Of a stretch of 64,000 bases of DNA, positions 52,323-62,031 are shown piece by piece; position 1 is the first letter of the stretch; each line of letters begins with the position of its first letter. Location of the stretch: contig JAJQEI010000016.1 of assembly GCA_021201755.1 (NCBI GenBank), positions 18,444 to 82,443 of the forward strand, given 5' to 3'. Source of the DNA: Ruminococcus sp. (lineage in GTDB: Bacteria; Bacillota; Clostridia; Oscillospirales; Ruminococcaceae). Below the pieces are notes generated by a model, which was not told where the DNA came from, did not search any database, and saw nothing but the letters and a program-made list of their open reading frames with translations. Both the position numbers and the translations under genes were made by a program.

Positions 52323-53589
52323 CAATCCCTTCTACAATAATGGAATCATATAACATCAAATAGCCATCATCTGCATTCAAGCTCGACAAAACATAGTCAT
52401 CACTTTCATAGATTACGTCCAAACATCGAAATACGATTTCTTCACCATCTTCCACGTAAACTCCTCGAGCATTTACTTCTTCTGTCGTTGTTTCGCCAGT
52501 CTCTTCATTGATAATCGTTTCTTCTACAGACTGCACTCGAATTGCATCTCTCGGAACTTTAATACCCTTATATTCTCCAAGTACCATCTCCACATGATCC
52601 ACACGATTTTGTACAAAATCGGAGGACATATTTTCACAGTACAGCACCACCATTACTTCATCTGTATCAGAAAAAGTGTTTAGTGCTTCAATCGTTGCAG
52701 TACTCTCTGCAGAGCTACTAATGATACGAAGTGTTACGGTGTCGCCCACTTGATATTTCAAGTCACTATTATCAATCATGCCCACCATATACCAATTATA
52801 TTCAGAAATCGTCTTTCCAATGGCATTTTCATCCACATTAGTCTCACTGCTATCGGATTCACAAGCATCAATAATCTCTTCTAAATCCATAGATGTCAAA
52901 TCATCTAACGAATCCGGCGTCAGAATCGACTCATAGCCATCTGTCTGACTCACAAAATAACAGGAATCCGACGCCGTTACTGTCCCGATTGGATCGCTTT
53001 GCTTCGCCTGTAAAGTGGAAATTTGCATGTTCAAATTAGAAATCTGATCTGCAAAAGAAACAACTCCATTGGAGATAACGATCTGATATGTACTGTATGC
53101 CTCCAAAAACTGTTGTTGCGCTTCTTCCAAAACAGTGAAATCACTGTCATCCTTGCTATACACAATATCCTTATAATATTCTGTAATCTGACGAGACAAA
53201 TCCTCCGGCTGTGCCTGTTCCAGCGTACCCACATTAGAAATACGCTCTAAGATATCCAGTTGCTGCTGCAACGCTTCAATCTGTTGACCCACTTCAATAT
53301 CTGACTCATCTTCGTAAACTTCCGCAATAACATCACCAACTGCAGCCTTTCCGCCATCTGAAATGAGATAACTCACTGCACCAGAACCGCTGTATTTCAA
53401 GATGGATTCATCTCGAATATATACTCCATCAAAAACCTTTGATTCATTTGCAGTTGCACGAATTGCAGTTTCTGTTTCATAGCTGGTGTCGAAGAAATGA
53501 TACACAATTATAGCAACAGTAGAAATCACAGATACAGATAACAAGACAAGCAAAACATTTGTCATTTTACTTCCGGATTTTAATGCCAT
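52306..53589 (-). CDS. HlyD-like membrane fusion protein
   Basis: 427 residues. A single helix at about 11-33 (NVLLVLLSVSVISTVAIIVYHF) anchors it; the outside part has a split barrel-sandwich (VFDGVYIRDESILKYSGSG, GGKAAVGDVIAEVYED) with a coiled-coil insert (IEALQQQLDILERIS, EEAQQQFLEAYSTYQ, ADQISNLNMQISTLQAKQ) and a C-terminal beta-barrel (QVGDTVTLRIISSSAESTATIEAL, GIKVPRDAIRV). This is the membrane-fusion layout. In Clostridia a similar gene often sits in this division cluster (called YlmG-adjacent or HlyD-like), without transporter partners; its role is unknown. Confidence 0.75.
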   Translation of the reverse strand: MALKSGSKMTNVLLVLLSVSVISTVAIIVYHFFDTSYETETAIRATANESKVFDGVYIRDESILKYSGSGAVSYLISDGGKAAVGDVIAEVYEDESDIEVGQQIEALQQQLDILERISNVGTLEQAQPEDLSRQITEYYKDIVYSKDDSDFTVLEEAQQQFLEAYSTYQIVISNGVVSFADQISNLNMQISTLQAKQSDPIGTVTASDSCYFVSQTDGYESILTPDSLDDLTSMDLEEIIDACESDSSETNVDENAIGKTISEYNWYMVGMIDNSDLKYQVGDTVTLRIISSSAESTATIEALNTFSDTDEVMVVLYCENMSSDFVQNRVDHVEMVLGEYKGIKVPRDAIRVQSVEETIINEETGETTTEEVNARGVYVEDGEEIVFRCLDVIYESDDYVLSSLNADDGYLMLYDSIIVEGIDAIGN

Positions 53590-53604
53590 AGCTTATCACC
53601 CGAT

Positions 53605-53850
53605 TTAGTCCTCTTCGACCTTGGTTTCATTATCCAGCAAAGAAATTGGTCGAACCGGTGCGATGGTTGAAATTGCGTGTTTATACACAAGATTTTGTTT
53701 TCCGTCATAATCCAAAATGACAACATAACTATCAAAGCCTTTTACAATACCACGGAACTGATATCCATTCGTCAAGAAGAATATACAAAAAATTTTTTCC
53801 TTCCTTGCTTGGTTCAAAAACACATCCTGTAGATTCAACAATTTATTCAT
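53605..53850 (-). CDS. hfq: RNA chaperone Hfq
   Basis: 81 residues. [57 protein letters not shown] is the Sm fold: Sm1 ([15 protein letters not shown]) and Sm2 ([10 protein letters not shown] with the YKHA RNA-binding loop). Hfq hexamers help small RNAs pair with mRNA. AAAAGGAG precedes the ATG. The place after miaA is the classical miaA-hfq order. Confidence 0.95.
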   Translation of the reverse strand: MNKLLNLQDVFLNQARKEKIFCIFFLTNGYQFRGIVKGFDSYVVILDYDGKQNLVYKHAISTIAPVRPISLLDNETKVEED

Positions 53851-53927
53851 AAAAAACGTCTCCTTTTATTTATTTGAGCTTCTAACTCAATCTCACTATT
53901 GTTACATATCTGTCTTGATACAATAGC

Positions 53928-54893
53928 TTACTTTATATTATAACACATGAAATTGGATTTGGCTATAATTTTTTGGCATTTTTCAAAAATTTCTGTTTTC
54001 TTGTCAGATTTGCTGAGAATTATCCACTGAATCGAAGGAATTTTGCGAAACCATGTCAATTGACGCTTGGCATAATGGCGTGTTTCTTGCTTGATTTTCT
54101 CGATACAAGCCTCAAGTGACGCACGATTTTCAAAATAAGGAATCAATTCTTTATAGCCAATTGCGTGATATGCCGTACGCAGATCTGTATTTTGATATAC
54201 GGCATATGTTTCCTCTAATAGTCCATTTTCTATCATCTCATCCACACGATTGTTAATACGTTCATAGAGAATTTCACGATTCTCGTACGTTAGACCAATC
54301 ATCAGTGACGTATAGGGACTTTCCACACAATGGCTCTCAGCCTTACACTGGGTGAAAGTTTTGCCAGAGCAAACGCAAACCTCTATTGCACGCATCACAC
54401 GTACCAAATTATTCGGATGAATTTCAACAGCAGCATCCGGATCAAGTATTTTCAATCTGTCGTGCAATGCCATGTTGCCATACTTCGCTGCAAATTGCAA
54501 AAGTTTCTGTCGAAGTACAGGATCTTGTGACGTTTCCGTAAGCTGTACATTGGACAACAATGAAGAAACATAGAGTCCTGTCCCACCAACCACAATTGGC
54601 AATCGCTTTCGATGATGAATTTTAGCAATCAGTGGCTTCGCTATTTCCAAATAATCTGCCAAACTGAAATTGGCTTCTATGGGAATACAGCTGATCAAGT
54701 GGTGCGGAATATTTTGCTGTTCCTCCGGCGTTGGCTTTGCTGTTGCAATATCAAGTCCCTGATAAATCTGCATGGAATCCGAAGAAACCACCTCTCCATC
54801 ATAAGCTTTTGCCAGCATTACACCCAGTGCCGTTTTTCCAGTTGCTGTCGGTCCAACCACTGCCAACAGGGGAATTTTTTCTGTCTGTTCCAT
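53928..54893 (-). CDS. miaA: tRNA dimethylallyltransferase MiaA
   Basis: 321 residues. Walker A is VVGPTATGKTALG; VSSDSMQIYQGLDIATAKPT (in part), PHHLISCIP and VVGGTGLYVSSLL are the family motifs, and AIEVCVCSGKTFTQ and TRHYAKRQLTWFRK lie near the tRNA-binding part. It adds an isopentenyl group to A37 of tRNAs reading UNN codons; MiaB, also in this operon, then adds the 2-methylthio group. It starts three bases after mutL, so translation is coupled. Confidence 0.96.
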   Translation of the reverse strand: MEQTEKIPLLAVVGPTATGKTALGVMLAKAYDGEVVSSDSMQIYQGLDIATAKPTPEEQQNIPHHLISCIPIEANFSLADYLEIAKPLIAKIHHRKRLPIVVGGTGLYVSSLLSNVQLTETSQDPVLRQKLLQFAAKYGNMALHDRLKILDPDAAVEIHPNNLVRVMRAIEVCVCSGKTFTQCKAESHCVESPYTSLMIGLTYENREILYERINNRVDEMIENGLLEETYAVYQNTDLRTAYHAIGYKELIPYFENRASLEACIEKIKQETRHYAKRQLTWFRKIPSIQWIILSKSDKKTEIFEKCQKIIAKSNFMCYNIK

Positions 54894-54896
54894 TTA

Positions 54897-56870
54897 TCAT
54901 ACCCTTCGAAATTGTTTTTCTAAGTCATATTTTCGAATGACGAACATAACTGGTCTGCCATGTGGACAGTGACGAATATTTTCATTTTCCCACACTTCTT
55001 GTGCCAATCTTTGCAACTCCTGCATATCTGAACGATCGCCGCTTCGAATAGCAGACTTACAGGCGATAGAATGTAGCATATTCTGGAAGGAATGAAGCTG
55101 CGGATCTTGTTTCCCTAACATGAGATTTTGTGCAATTTCAGAAATCACCTCATTCAAGTTCATATCTAGGATGAAGCTTGGTACTGCGGTGGTATAAAGC
55201 TTCGGCGGTTTCGTACAATCAAAAAGGAATCCCATTTCTTCTAGCCGTGCAACGTTTTCTTGCACCGCAGAGAATTCATCCATAGACAAAAGTGTTTCCA
55301 CCGGTCGCAATAGCATCTGACTCGTCTGCTTAGATGCACCCGATTGAAGCTGCTCAAAAATTATGCGCTCATGTGCAGCGTGCTTATCGAAAATCAAAAG
55401 CTTATTCTCTTCTCCACATTCCGCCAAAATATAATTTTGAAAAACCTCCCCGAGTACTTCGATTTTACTATGAGATTCCGAAACCTGCTCTGCTTCATCA
55501 ACGGAAGTATTCGCTGTAAGCTGTTGAAATTTGTCCGATTCAGATGACTCTCGTGCCTGAAAAGATGCATGATTTAGGAACTGATATTTTCCCGTGTCCA
55601 ACTCTGGAATCGAAGTAAAATCTGTATCCTCCGATATGCTTGCTGTCGGTACATCCGGCTGCTTCAAATCCGTCTGCGGCTGTTTCACAGAAAAAGCTGT
55701 CTGTGTGGCAATCAGGGGAGAAGCCGATGCGGATGCCGACGTATCGACAGACGTTTCCACTGGTTGCACAGAATCAAGTGTCTCAGATGTTTCCGGAAGT
55801 GGCTGTGACACATACTGTGGTTCTGACGGTGTCGTCCAATCCTTTTGCGGAACACGTTCCATTTGAAAATCATACACCAATCCATTTTCCATCAATGCAT
55901 TTTTTACAGCAAAATATAGGAAATCCATCACTGCCTTTTCCTGTGAAAACCGCACTTCTGCTTTCGTTGGATGAATGTTCACATCAATTTGCAATGGCGG
56001 TACTTCCAACATCAAAACACAAGTGGGAAACTTTCCAACCATAATCAGATTCTGATATGCATTTTCTAGTGCCACGCTACACTGTCGAGAACGAACATAG
56101 CGACCATTGACAAAGAAATTTTGAAATGTACGATTGGCTCTGGAATACAGTGGCTTTCCCACAAAACCGCTAACACGATAGAGTTCATTGACATATTCCA
56201 CTGGTATCAAATCGTGTGCAAATTCCTTTCCCAAAATGGCGTAAATCGCCGCATATAAGCTACCGTTCCCATCGGTACGAAATTCCGTACGATTATCTCG
56301 AATCATACGAAATGCAATTTCCGGATGAGATAGCGCAATCTTCTGGACAATTTGACTTACAGCATTTGCCTCTGTTACATCCCGTTTCATAAACTTTTGT
56401 CGTACAGGCACGTTATAAAATAAATCTCGAATCATCAAAGTAGTACCATCTGGGCATCCGGTTTGTTCTACTTCTCCTGGGACACTACCAGCAATGGAAA
56501 AACTTGTCCCAAAATCGTTCTCTTTCCGCTTTGTCATCACCGTCACTTTTGCAACTGCCGCTACAGACGCCAATGCCTCACCTCGAAATCCCAAGGTGAA
56601 AATTTGGTTCAAATCTTCTTTCTGGCTAATTTTACTGGTGGCGTGTCGGAGAAATGCCAAAGGGACTTCATCTGATGCCATGCCACAACCATCGTCTACA
56701 ATCCGCATATATGATGTTCCACCATGCTTAATCTCCACTGTAATATGCTTTGCTCCAGCATCGATGGAATTTTCCACCAGTTCTTTCACGACTGAAGCAG
56801 GTCGCTCGATAACTTCTCCAGCCGCAATCAGTTCAGAAATTTCCTTCTTTAATACGCTAATATGCAACAT
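54897..56870 (-). CDS. mutL: DNA mismatch repair protein MutL
   Basis: 657 residues. The GHKL ATPase domain shows ELIAAGEVIERPASVVKELVENSIDAG (in part), IVDDGCGM, RHATSKI, GFRGEALASV and GTTLMIRDLFYN. A variable linker of about 130 residues leads to the C-terminal domain with the endonuclease motif LLIFDKHAAHERIIFE (DQHAxxERxxYE type) and ending CPHGRPV, which together bind metal. This is the endonuclease-type MutL of organisms without MutH. GGAGG precedes the ATG. Confidence 0.96.
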   Translation of the reverse strand: MLHISVLKKEISELIAAGEVIERPASVVKELVENSIDAGAKHITVEIKHGGTSYMRIVDDGCGMASDEVPLAFLRHATSKISQKEDLNQIFTLGFRGEALASVAAVAKVTVMTKRKENDFGTSFSIAGSVPGEVEQTGCPDGTTLMIRDLFYNVPVRQKFMKRDVTEANAVSQIVQKIALSHPEIAFRMIRDNRTEFRTDGNGSLYAAIYAILGKEFAHDLIPVEYVNELYRVSGFVGKPLYSRANRTFQNFFVNGRYVRSRQCSVALENAYQNLIMVGKFPTCVLMLEVPPLQIDVNIHPTKAEVRFSQEKAVMDFLYFAVKNALMENGLVYDFQMERVPQKDWTTPSEPQYVSQPLPETSETLDSVQPVETSVDTSASASASPLIATQTAFSVKQPQTDLKQPDVPTASISEDTDFTSIPELDTGKYQFLNHASFQARESSESDKFQQLTANTSVDEAEQVSESHSKIEVLGEVFQNYILAECGEENKLLIFDKHAAHERIIFEQLQSGASKQTSQMLLRPVETLLSMDEFSAVQENVARLEEMGFLFDCTKPPKLYTTAVPSFILDMNLNEVISEIAQNLMLGKQDPQLHSFQNMLHSIACKSAIRSGDRSDMQELQRLAQEVWENENIRHCPHGRPVMFVIRKYDLEKQFRRV

Positions 56871-56898
56871 TGCCTACGCCACCTCCATTTTTGAAATA

Positions 56899-59505
56899 TC
56901 ATTGCAGCATCTGTGCCAAATCACTCAACAGTTCCCGACATTCCGCATCTGACAGCTCCGGAACATGCGTTTTCTGTAAAGTCGAAATCACTTGATCCTG
57001 TTGCACCTGTGCAAAACTAATTTGAGCATTATCATCTGTTTTTTTCGGCTTTATCATTTCCGATTCCATTTCCGCCAAAAGCTGTTTCGCACGCTGTACC
57101 ACCTTATCAGGCAGTCCAGCCAATTTTGCTACAGCTATGCCATAACTGTCATCTACATCACCCGGCACAATCTTTCGAAGAAATCGAATCGTATCCCCAT
57201 GTTTTTTCACCGCCACGCTATAATTCTTCACGCCCTCTAATTTCTGCTCCAAATCCAACAATTCATGATAATGCGTTGCAAATAAAGTCTTACACCCGAT
57301 TTTCTTTCCGGCAATATACTCTGCCACAGCACGTGCGATACTGACCCCATCCAGCGTGGAAGTACCACGTCCTACCTCATCCAAAATTATAAGGCTATTT
57401 TTTGTCGCATTGTGAAGAATATCAGAAACCTCTTTCATCTCTACCATAAATGTACTTTCTCCGGCTGTTAAATCGTCTGATGCACCTATTCGGGTGAAAA
57501 TTTTGTCCACTACAGAAATTCTCGCATACTGTGCCGGAACAAAAGAACCAATCTGCGCCATCAGAACAATCAGTGCAACCTGCCGCATATACGTCGATTT
57601 TCCAGACATATTCGGTCCAGTAATAATCAGCATCCGCTGTGCCTTTTCATCTAAATACGTATCATTCGGGACAAAGCCTTCATCTGTCAGCATTTGTTCC
57701 ACAACCGGATGACGACCGGCAGTAATTTGAATTTTTCCATCTACAGCAATTTCTGGTTTGACATAATCATTGGCAATTGCTACGTTCGCCAATGATGCTA
57801 ACACATCCACCTGTGCCACTGCGCCAGCCGTCTCCTGAACGCTTTTCAACATCGACGCTAACACTTCCCTTATCTCTGAAAAGATGTTTTCCTCCAAACG
57901 AAGTGCTTTTTCTTTGGCATTAATGACGTCGTCTTCCACATTTTTTAATTCTTCAGTAATAAATCGTTCGCAATTCGTCAATGTTTGCTTACGAATATAA
58001 TCCGATGGCACTAAATCATAGTAGGAACGAGTGACCTCAAAATAATAACCGTACATTCGATTATTCCCAATTTTCAGTCCTTTGATGCTGGTTCGATTTC
58101 TTTCTCGTTCCAGAATTTGATTAAGCGTATCCTTTCCGCCATTTATCAGCGTACGATAACGATCCAGTTCCTCGTTAAAATGTGGCTTAATCACGCCACC
58201 ATCTTTCATGGAAATTGGCGGTTCATCGACAATGGCATTTTCAATCAGTGTCGCAACACGTTTCAACGTAGAAATTTGTTGATTCAAAGTCGTGAGCAAC
58301 TTTGAAGAAGAGAGCAGCTTCAGTTGCTCCTTCAGTGCCGGCAGCTGAAGTGCTGTGGCAGACAATGCCTTTAAATCACGAGGCGTTGCCTTTTGATAAA
58401 TCACTCGTGTCATCAGCCGCTCTAGGTCATAGACACTATCTAAAATATCCCGTACTTCCATCAAGACAATGCTATTATCTACAAACGATCCTACTGCATC
58501 CAAACGTGCCATAATTTTCACCGGCTGCACCAATGGCTGCTCAATCCAAACTTTCAAAAGTCGCTTCCCCATAGCTGTTTTTGCATCATCTAAAAGCCAG
58601 TAAAGTGAACCTTTTCGCTCTTTATGACGCAGCATTTCAGTTAGTTCTAAATTCCGTCGTGCGCTAATATCCAATCCCATGACAGATGCGTTATCCACAA
58701 TTTCTAATGAAACAAACCATGCAATGCTATTTTTTTGTGTCTCTCGAATATAATCCAACATAGCACTGACTGTTTTTTCCTCTGGTATTTTCGTAATACA
58801 AAGCATCTCTATAGAATCCACATGAAATTGTTCACAAATCATCTTCGTATCTGCTTCAAAGCAGCTATCCTCTCGTAGCGTGATGGTACACTGTAAGCGG
58901 ATTTTTATAAAATCTATAATGCTTTTTCGCTCCATCGCTTTTTTATTTAATAACAATTCTGATGGCATATACCGGGAGAGCATATCTAAAATTTCGGTCG
59001 TTAAGTTGTCGCCCTCTTGAGACAGCGATGCCAGAATCATCTCACCGGTAGACAAATCAGAAAAGACCATTGCACTGCCCGCTTCGTCTTCATAAAGACA
59101 GCCGATAAAATTGTTAGCATCATCTTCCAACATTGTGCTGTCAATCAGTGTTCCAGGTGTTACAATTCGAACGACATCTCGATCGACCAATCCTTTGGAG
59201 GTGGCAGGATCAGATAATTGCTCACAGATAGCGATTTTATATCCCTTGTCCACCAGACGTTTTAAATAAATATCTACACTATGGTATGGCACGCCACACA
59301 TGGGAGCACGTTCCTCCAAGCCACATTCCTTTCCGGTAAGGGTAAGCTCTAATTCTCGTGATACTAAAATCGCATCATCGAAAAACATTTCATAAAAATC
59401 GCCCAATCGGAAAAATAAAATGCAGTCGGGATTTTGTTCTTTTACCTCCACATACTGCCGCATACCTGGAGAAAGTTTTTCTTTTGAGATTTCTGACAGA
59501 CACAT
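56899..59505 (-). CDS. mutS: DNA mismatch repair protein MutS
   Basis: 868 residues. MRQYVEVKEQNPDCILFFRLGDFYEMFFDDA (in part: FFRLGDFYEMF) has the mismatch-probing Phe-x-Glu. Core domains follow, then the ATPase: ITGPNMSGKSTYMRQ (Walker A), LIILDEVGRGTSTLDG (Walker B) and FATHYHEL. A short C-terminal tail ends the protein. MutS binds mispairs and loads MutL. AAGGTGG precedes the ATG. Both mutS and mutL look intact, so loss of mismatch repair does not explain the broken genes elsewhere. Confidence 0.97.
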   Translation of the reverse strand: MCLSEISKEKLSPGMRQYVEVKEQNPDCILFFRLGDFYEMFFDDAILVSRELELTLTGKECGLEERAPMCGVPYHSVDIYLKRLVDKGYKIAICEQLSDPATSKGLVDRDVVRIVTPGTLIDSTMLEDDANNFIGCLYEDEAGSAMVFSDLSTGEMILASLSQEGDNLTTEILDMLSRYMPSELLLNKKAMERKSIIDFIKIRLQCTITLREDSCFEADTKMICEQFHVDSIEMLCITKIPEEKTVSAMLDYIRETQKNSIAWFVSLEIVDNASVMGLDISARRNLELTEMLRHKERKGSLYWLLDDAKTAMGKRLLKVWIEQPLVQPVKIMARLDAVGSFVDNSIVLMEVRDILDSVYDLERLMTRVIYQKATPRDLKALSATALQLPALKEQLKLLSSSKLLTTLNQQISTLKRVATLIENAIVDEPPISMKDGGVIKPHFNEELDRYRTLINGGKDTLNQILERERNRTSIKGLKIGNNRMYGYYFEVTRSYYDLVPSDYIRKQTLTNCERFITEELKNVEDDVINAKEKALRLEENIFSEIREVLASMLKSVQETAGAVAQVDVLASLANVAIANDYVKPEIAVDGKIQITAGRHPVVEQMLTDEGFVPNDTYLDEKAQRMLIITGPNMSGKSTYMRQVALIVLMAQIGSFVPAQYARISVVDKIFTRIGASDDLTAGESTFMVEMKEVSDILHNATKNSLIILDEVGRGTSTLDGVSIARAVAEYIAGKKIGCKTLFATHYHELLDLEQKLEGVKNYSVAVKKHGDTIRFLRKIVPGDVDDSYGIAVAKLAGLPDKVVQRAKQLLAEMESEMIKPKKTDDNAQISFAQVQQDQVISTLQKTHVPELSDAECRELLSDLAQMLQ

Positions 59506-59535
59506 AGGAAATCACCACCTTTTTTTCAAATCATA

Positions 59536-59964
59536 TTATGCACAACCATGACAGCCACTGCAACCCGACTTCGCCGCCTTAGAACAGGTTTCAGGGACCT
59601 CACCAGAAATGCAGCGAGATAAAATCCCATAGACCATTTGTACCATTTCGTCCCACGCCAATTGTGCTGCTTCAAGTGTCATCATATGAGGATTTTCTCG
59701 AATTTCAGAATAGAGAATACTCGCTTTTGACTCTAATTCTGCTATTTTTTCTGCATTTTGTATTTCCGACAATCTCGATTTTTCTTGTTGATATTGCATC
59801 TGCACATATTGAAATGTCTGTAGCAGTTCTTGCAACACCACATCATTATCGCTTTCCTGCTTCGCTGTTATATATTTTTGATAGCGAACATCCGCCTGTA
59901 GCACCTGTCCCAGACTGCGCACTGCTTGTTCTACTGCATCGATTTTCTCGTTTTTCTCGTTCAC
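59536..59964 (-). CDS. YlbF/RicF family regulator with Cys-rich tail
   Basis: 142 residues, mostly helical. GTG 59964 follows AAAGGAG and starts ten bases after the miaB stop; the longer frame at 59994 would overlap miaB. AVRSLGQVLQADVRYQKYITA and the QYQQEKSRLSEIQN helix are YlbF/YmcA-like. The C-terminus adds CSKAAKSGCSGCHGC, five Cys that could hold an iron-sulfur cluster, as reported for the RicA-RicF-RicT complex that controls RNA processing, competence and sporulation in Bacillus. The family call is fair; the complex is inferred. Confidence 0.75.
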   Translation of the reverse strand: MNEKNEKIDAVEQAVRSLGQVLQADVRYQKYITAKQESDNDVVLQELLQTFQYVQMQYQQEKSRLSEIQNAEKIAELESKASILYSEIRENPHMMTLEAAQLAWDEMVQMVYGILSRCISGEVPETCSKAAKSGCSGCHGCA

Positions 59965-59974
59965 ATTTTCTCCT

Positions 59975-61351
59975 TTACTGAAGTTCTCCTTCAACAGCCC
60001 AATTATGAATTTTCGTAACCTTCACATCTACAAACGTGCCAATTAAAGATTCCTCCCCGGAAAACTCCACAATAATGAATGCCAAATCCTTACCAATAAG
60101 CCAGCCGTCTCGTTTGGATTTACCTTCTACCAAAACACGAAGTGTTCGTCCTAAAAAACGACGATAATGTTCTGTTGCTACTTCACGCTGTAAAAGAAGC
60201 AGTTGCTCCATTCGGTCATGTTTCTCTTTGGAAGAGATTTTGTCTTCCATTTCTGCTGCTTTTGTCCCTCGACGTTTCGAATAAATAAACGTATAAATAT
60301 TATCATACTTCACACGACGTACCAAATCCAGCGTTCCTGCAAAATCTATTTCTGTTTCGTTGGGAAATCCCACAATCAAATCGGTCGTCAAAGAAAAATC
60401 CGAGTTACGAGAGCGAAGATAATCCACAATCTCCAAATATTTTTTCGTGGTATATTGTCGATTCATGCGACGCAACACATCATCGCTGCCACTCTGCACT
60501 GGAAGATGTAAATGCTTCCCAATTTTTTTTTCATTCAAGATGGTATCCAACAAATCTGGCGTTGCATCTTTCGGATGCGATGACAAAAAACGAATTACAA
60601 AATCACCGGGAATTTCGTCAATCTGCTGCAATAGCCAAGCGAATGTCACTGACGTATCCAGATCATTTCCATAGGAATTTACATTTTGTCCCAAAAGCAT
60701 AATTTCTTTGTATCCATGCTGAATCAATTCACGCACTTCACGGATAATTTGATCCGGCTTTCGGCTACGTTCCCGACCACGTACATAAGGTACAATACAA
60801 TAGGTACAAAAATTATTACAACCAAACATAACAGGAACAGACGCCTGAAAAGGATGCTCCCGTGACGGCGATAATCCTTCGTACATATCGTCATATTCGC
60901 CTATATCAAAAGCAAATTTTTCTCCTTGAAAATGCTCCAGCAACAGCTTCGGGAAACGAGAAAGCGATGCCGTTCCAAAGAGAATGTCCACATAAGGATA
61001 ATGCGTACGGACAAATTCCGCTGTATGTGTTTCAGACGCCATGCAGCCACATAACACCAAAATCAAATTCGGATTTTCCCTTTTATAGCGTTTCACATTA
61101 CCCAAAACACCATACAAGCGATCCTCTGCACTGCCACGGACAGCACAGGTATTAAATAAAATCAAATCCGCATCTTCATAGTGATTCGTTAACGTATATC
61201 CGATTTGCTGCAATACGCCACGAATCCGCTCTCCATCTGAAACATTCAGTTGACAACCAAAACTATGAACATAGGCGCAAGGCGTTGTACCTTGTGCAAA
61301 CAGATAGCTTTGCAGCTGCGTTTGCAGCGATTCCGGTAGTACCATTTGCAT
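59975..61351 (-). CDS. miaB: tRNA-2-methylthio-N6-dimethylallyladenosine synthase MiaB
   Basis: 458 residues. The UPF0004 domain has three cluster Cys (VHSFGCQLNVSDGER, FNTCAVRGSAEDR, LCGCMASE). The radical-SAM motif is GCNNFCTYCIVPYVRGRERSR (CX3CX2C, in part), followed by LLGQNVNSYGND, HLHLPVQSGSDDVLRRMNR (in part) and VGFPNETEIDF. A C-terminal TRAM domain ends it. It adds the methylthio group to i6A37 made by MiaA. ATG 61351 is used; a TTG at 61375 is also possible. It opens the long operon. Confidence 0.95.
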   Translation of the reverse strand: MQMVLPESLQTQLQSYLFAQGTTPCAYVHSFGCQLNVSDGERIRGVLQQIGYTLTNHYEDADLILFNTCAVRGSAEDRLYGVLGNVKRYKRENPNLILVLCGCMASETHTAEFVRTHYPYVDILFGTASLSRFPKLLLEHFQGEKFAFDIGEYDDMYEGLSPSREHPFQASVPVMFGCNNFCTYCIVPYVRGRERSRKPDQIIREVRELIQHGYKEIMLLGQNVNSYGNDLDTSVTFAWLLQQIDEIPGDFVIRFLSSHPKDATPDLLDTILNEKKIGKHLHLPVQSGSDDVLRRMNRQYTTKKYLEIVDYLRSRNSDFSLTTDLIVGFPNETEIDFAGTLDLVRRVKYDNIYTFIYSKRRGTKAAEMEDKISSKEKHDRMEQLLLLQREVATEHYRRFLGRTLRVLVEGKSKRDGWLIGKDLAFIIVEFSGEESLIGTFVDVKVTKIHNWAVEGELQ

Positions 61352-61466
61352 ATTTGAAATTTCCGTACTGGACAACCTAGACCAACCTTTCCTAAGGGGA
61401 TTTCAAAAATCACGCAATAGCATCGACTTTGATACACACAGCTGTCATTCTTGCGTTATCTCAATT

Positions 61467-61495
61467 ATTATACCATAGTTTTTCTCGAAATGCAA
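61467..61495 (-). promoter_or_regulatory. Promoter of the miaB operon
   Basis: Leftward TTGCAT (61495-61490), 17-base spacer, TATAAT (61472-61467), ending 115 bases before ATG 61351. Confidence 0.8.
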
Positions 61496-61632
61496 GAATT
61501 TTTTTCGTTTTTTTCTTTCTTCACGCACCGGTTCTATCCATGCACTTTTAATGTTCCTTGAAAAAATATTTTCGTTTCTTCTTCAGTCCCACATTTCCTT
61601 TTCAGAAAAATTCCCAAGGATTATCACGGGAT

Positions 61633-61660
61633 TGACACAAGCAGCAGGTATACTGTAATC
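61633..61660 (+). promoter_or_regulatory. Promoter for the RNA candidate
   Basis: TTGACA (61633-61638), 16-base spacer, TGTAAT (61655-61660). TATACT at 61650 is too close to the -35 to be its partner. Confidence 0.55.
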
Positions 61661-61666
61661 ATAGAT

Positions 61667-61936
61667 AGAATTGATATATGCGAAAGATATTTCAAAGTAT
61701 ATTTTTTCGAAAGCCGCATTTTGTAACAACAAAATGTGCAGCAAAGCTTCCCGTTTCTGTATAGAAACGGCCCAATAATTCCGTACAGCTCTCGTTCTGC
61801 GATAATTCCGGTCGTTATATCGTAGAAGATTGAGTACTGTGCGTTACCATATTCTTAACAGTGAATCGCATTGCTTTTATGCACAAAGCGACTCCAAAAA
61901 ACCGATGGGTCTCCTCTCCTTTCCCATCGGTTTTTT
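61667..61936 (+). ncRNA. Probable structured RNA, about 270 nt, unassigned
   Basis: A promoter-to-terminator unit without a coding frame. Local hairpins are CATTTTGT-AAC-ACAAAATG type at about 61721-61739 and CCGTTTC-TGTATA-GAAACGG at about 61750-61769; several further short complementary pairs follow before the terminator. I see none of the hallmark sequences of RNase P RNA, tmRNA or SRP RNA. 6S RNA or a clade-specific RNA such as raiA-type are open options that I could not confirm. Confidence 0.5.
61896..61936. terminator. Strong terminator of the RNA candidate
   Basis: AAAAAACCGATGGG pairs perfectly with CCCATCGGTTTTTT around a 13-base loop. It works on both strands, so it could also back up termination of the leftward 62-kb gene. 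Confidence 0.85.
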
Positions 61937-62031
61937 GTATTGTGAAAAACTTTTTCCAAATTCAAATCCCTTGCAGCACTTCTTTGCCACAAGGGATTTT
62001 CTTTCCGTCATCACATTCCAGCGAAATATTT

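Larger units (their letters stand above)
61376..62031. other. Gene-free region of about 650 bases
   Basis: Between miaB and the 62-kb gene. It contains the miaB promoter (61467-61495), an A/T-rich part without signal (61500-61630), the RNA candidate (61667-61936) and a second hairpin AAATCCCTTG/CAAGGGATTT (61964-61999) that could end the leftward 62-kb gene. Open frames here are short and lack ribosome sites. Confidence 0.6.
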
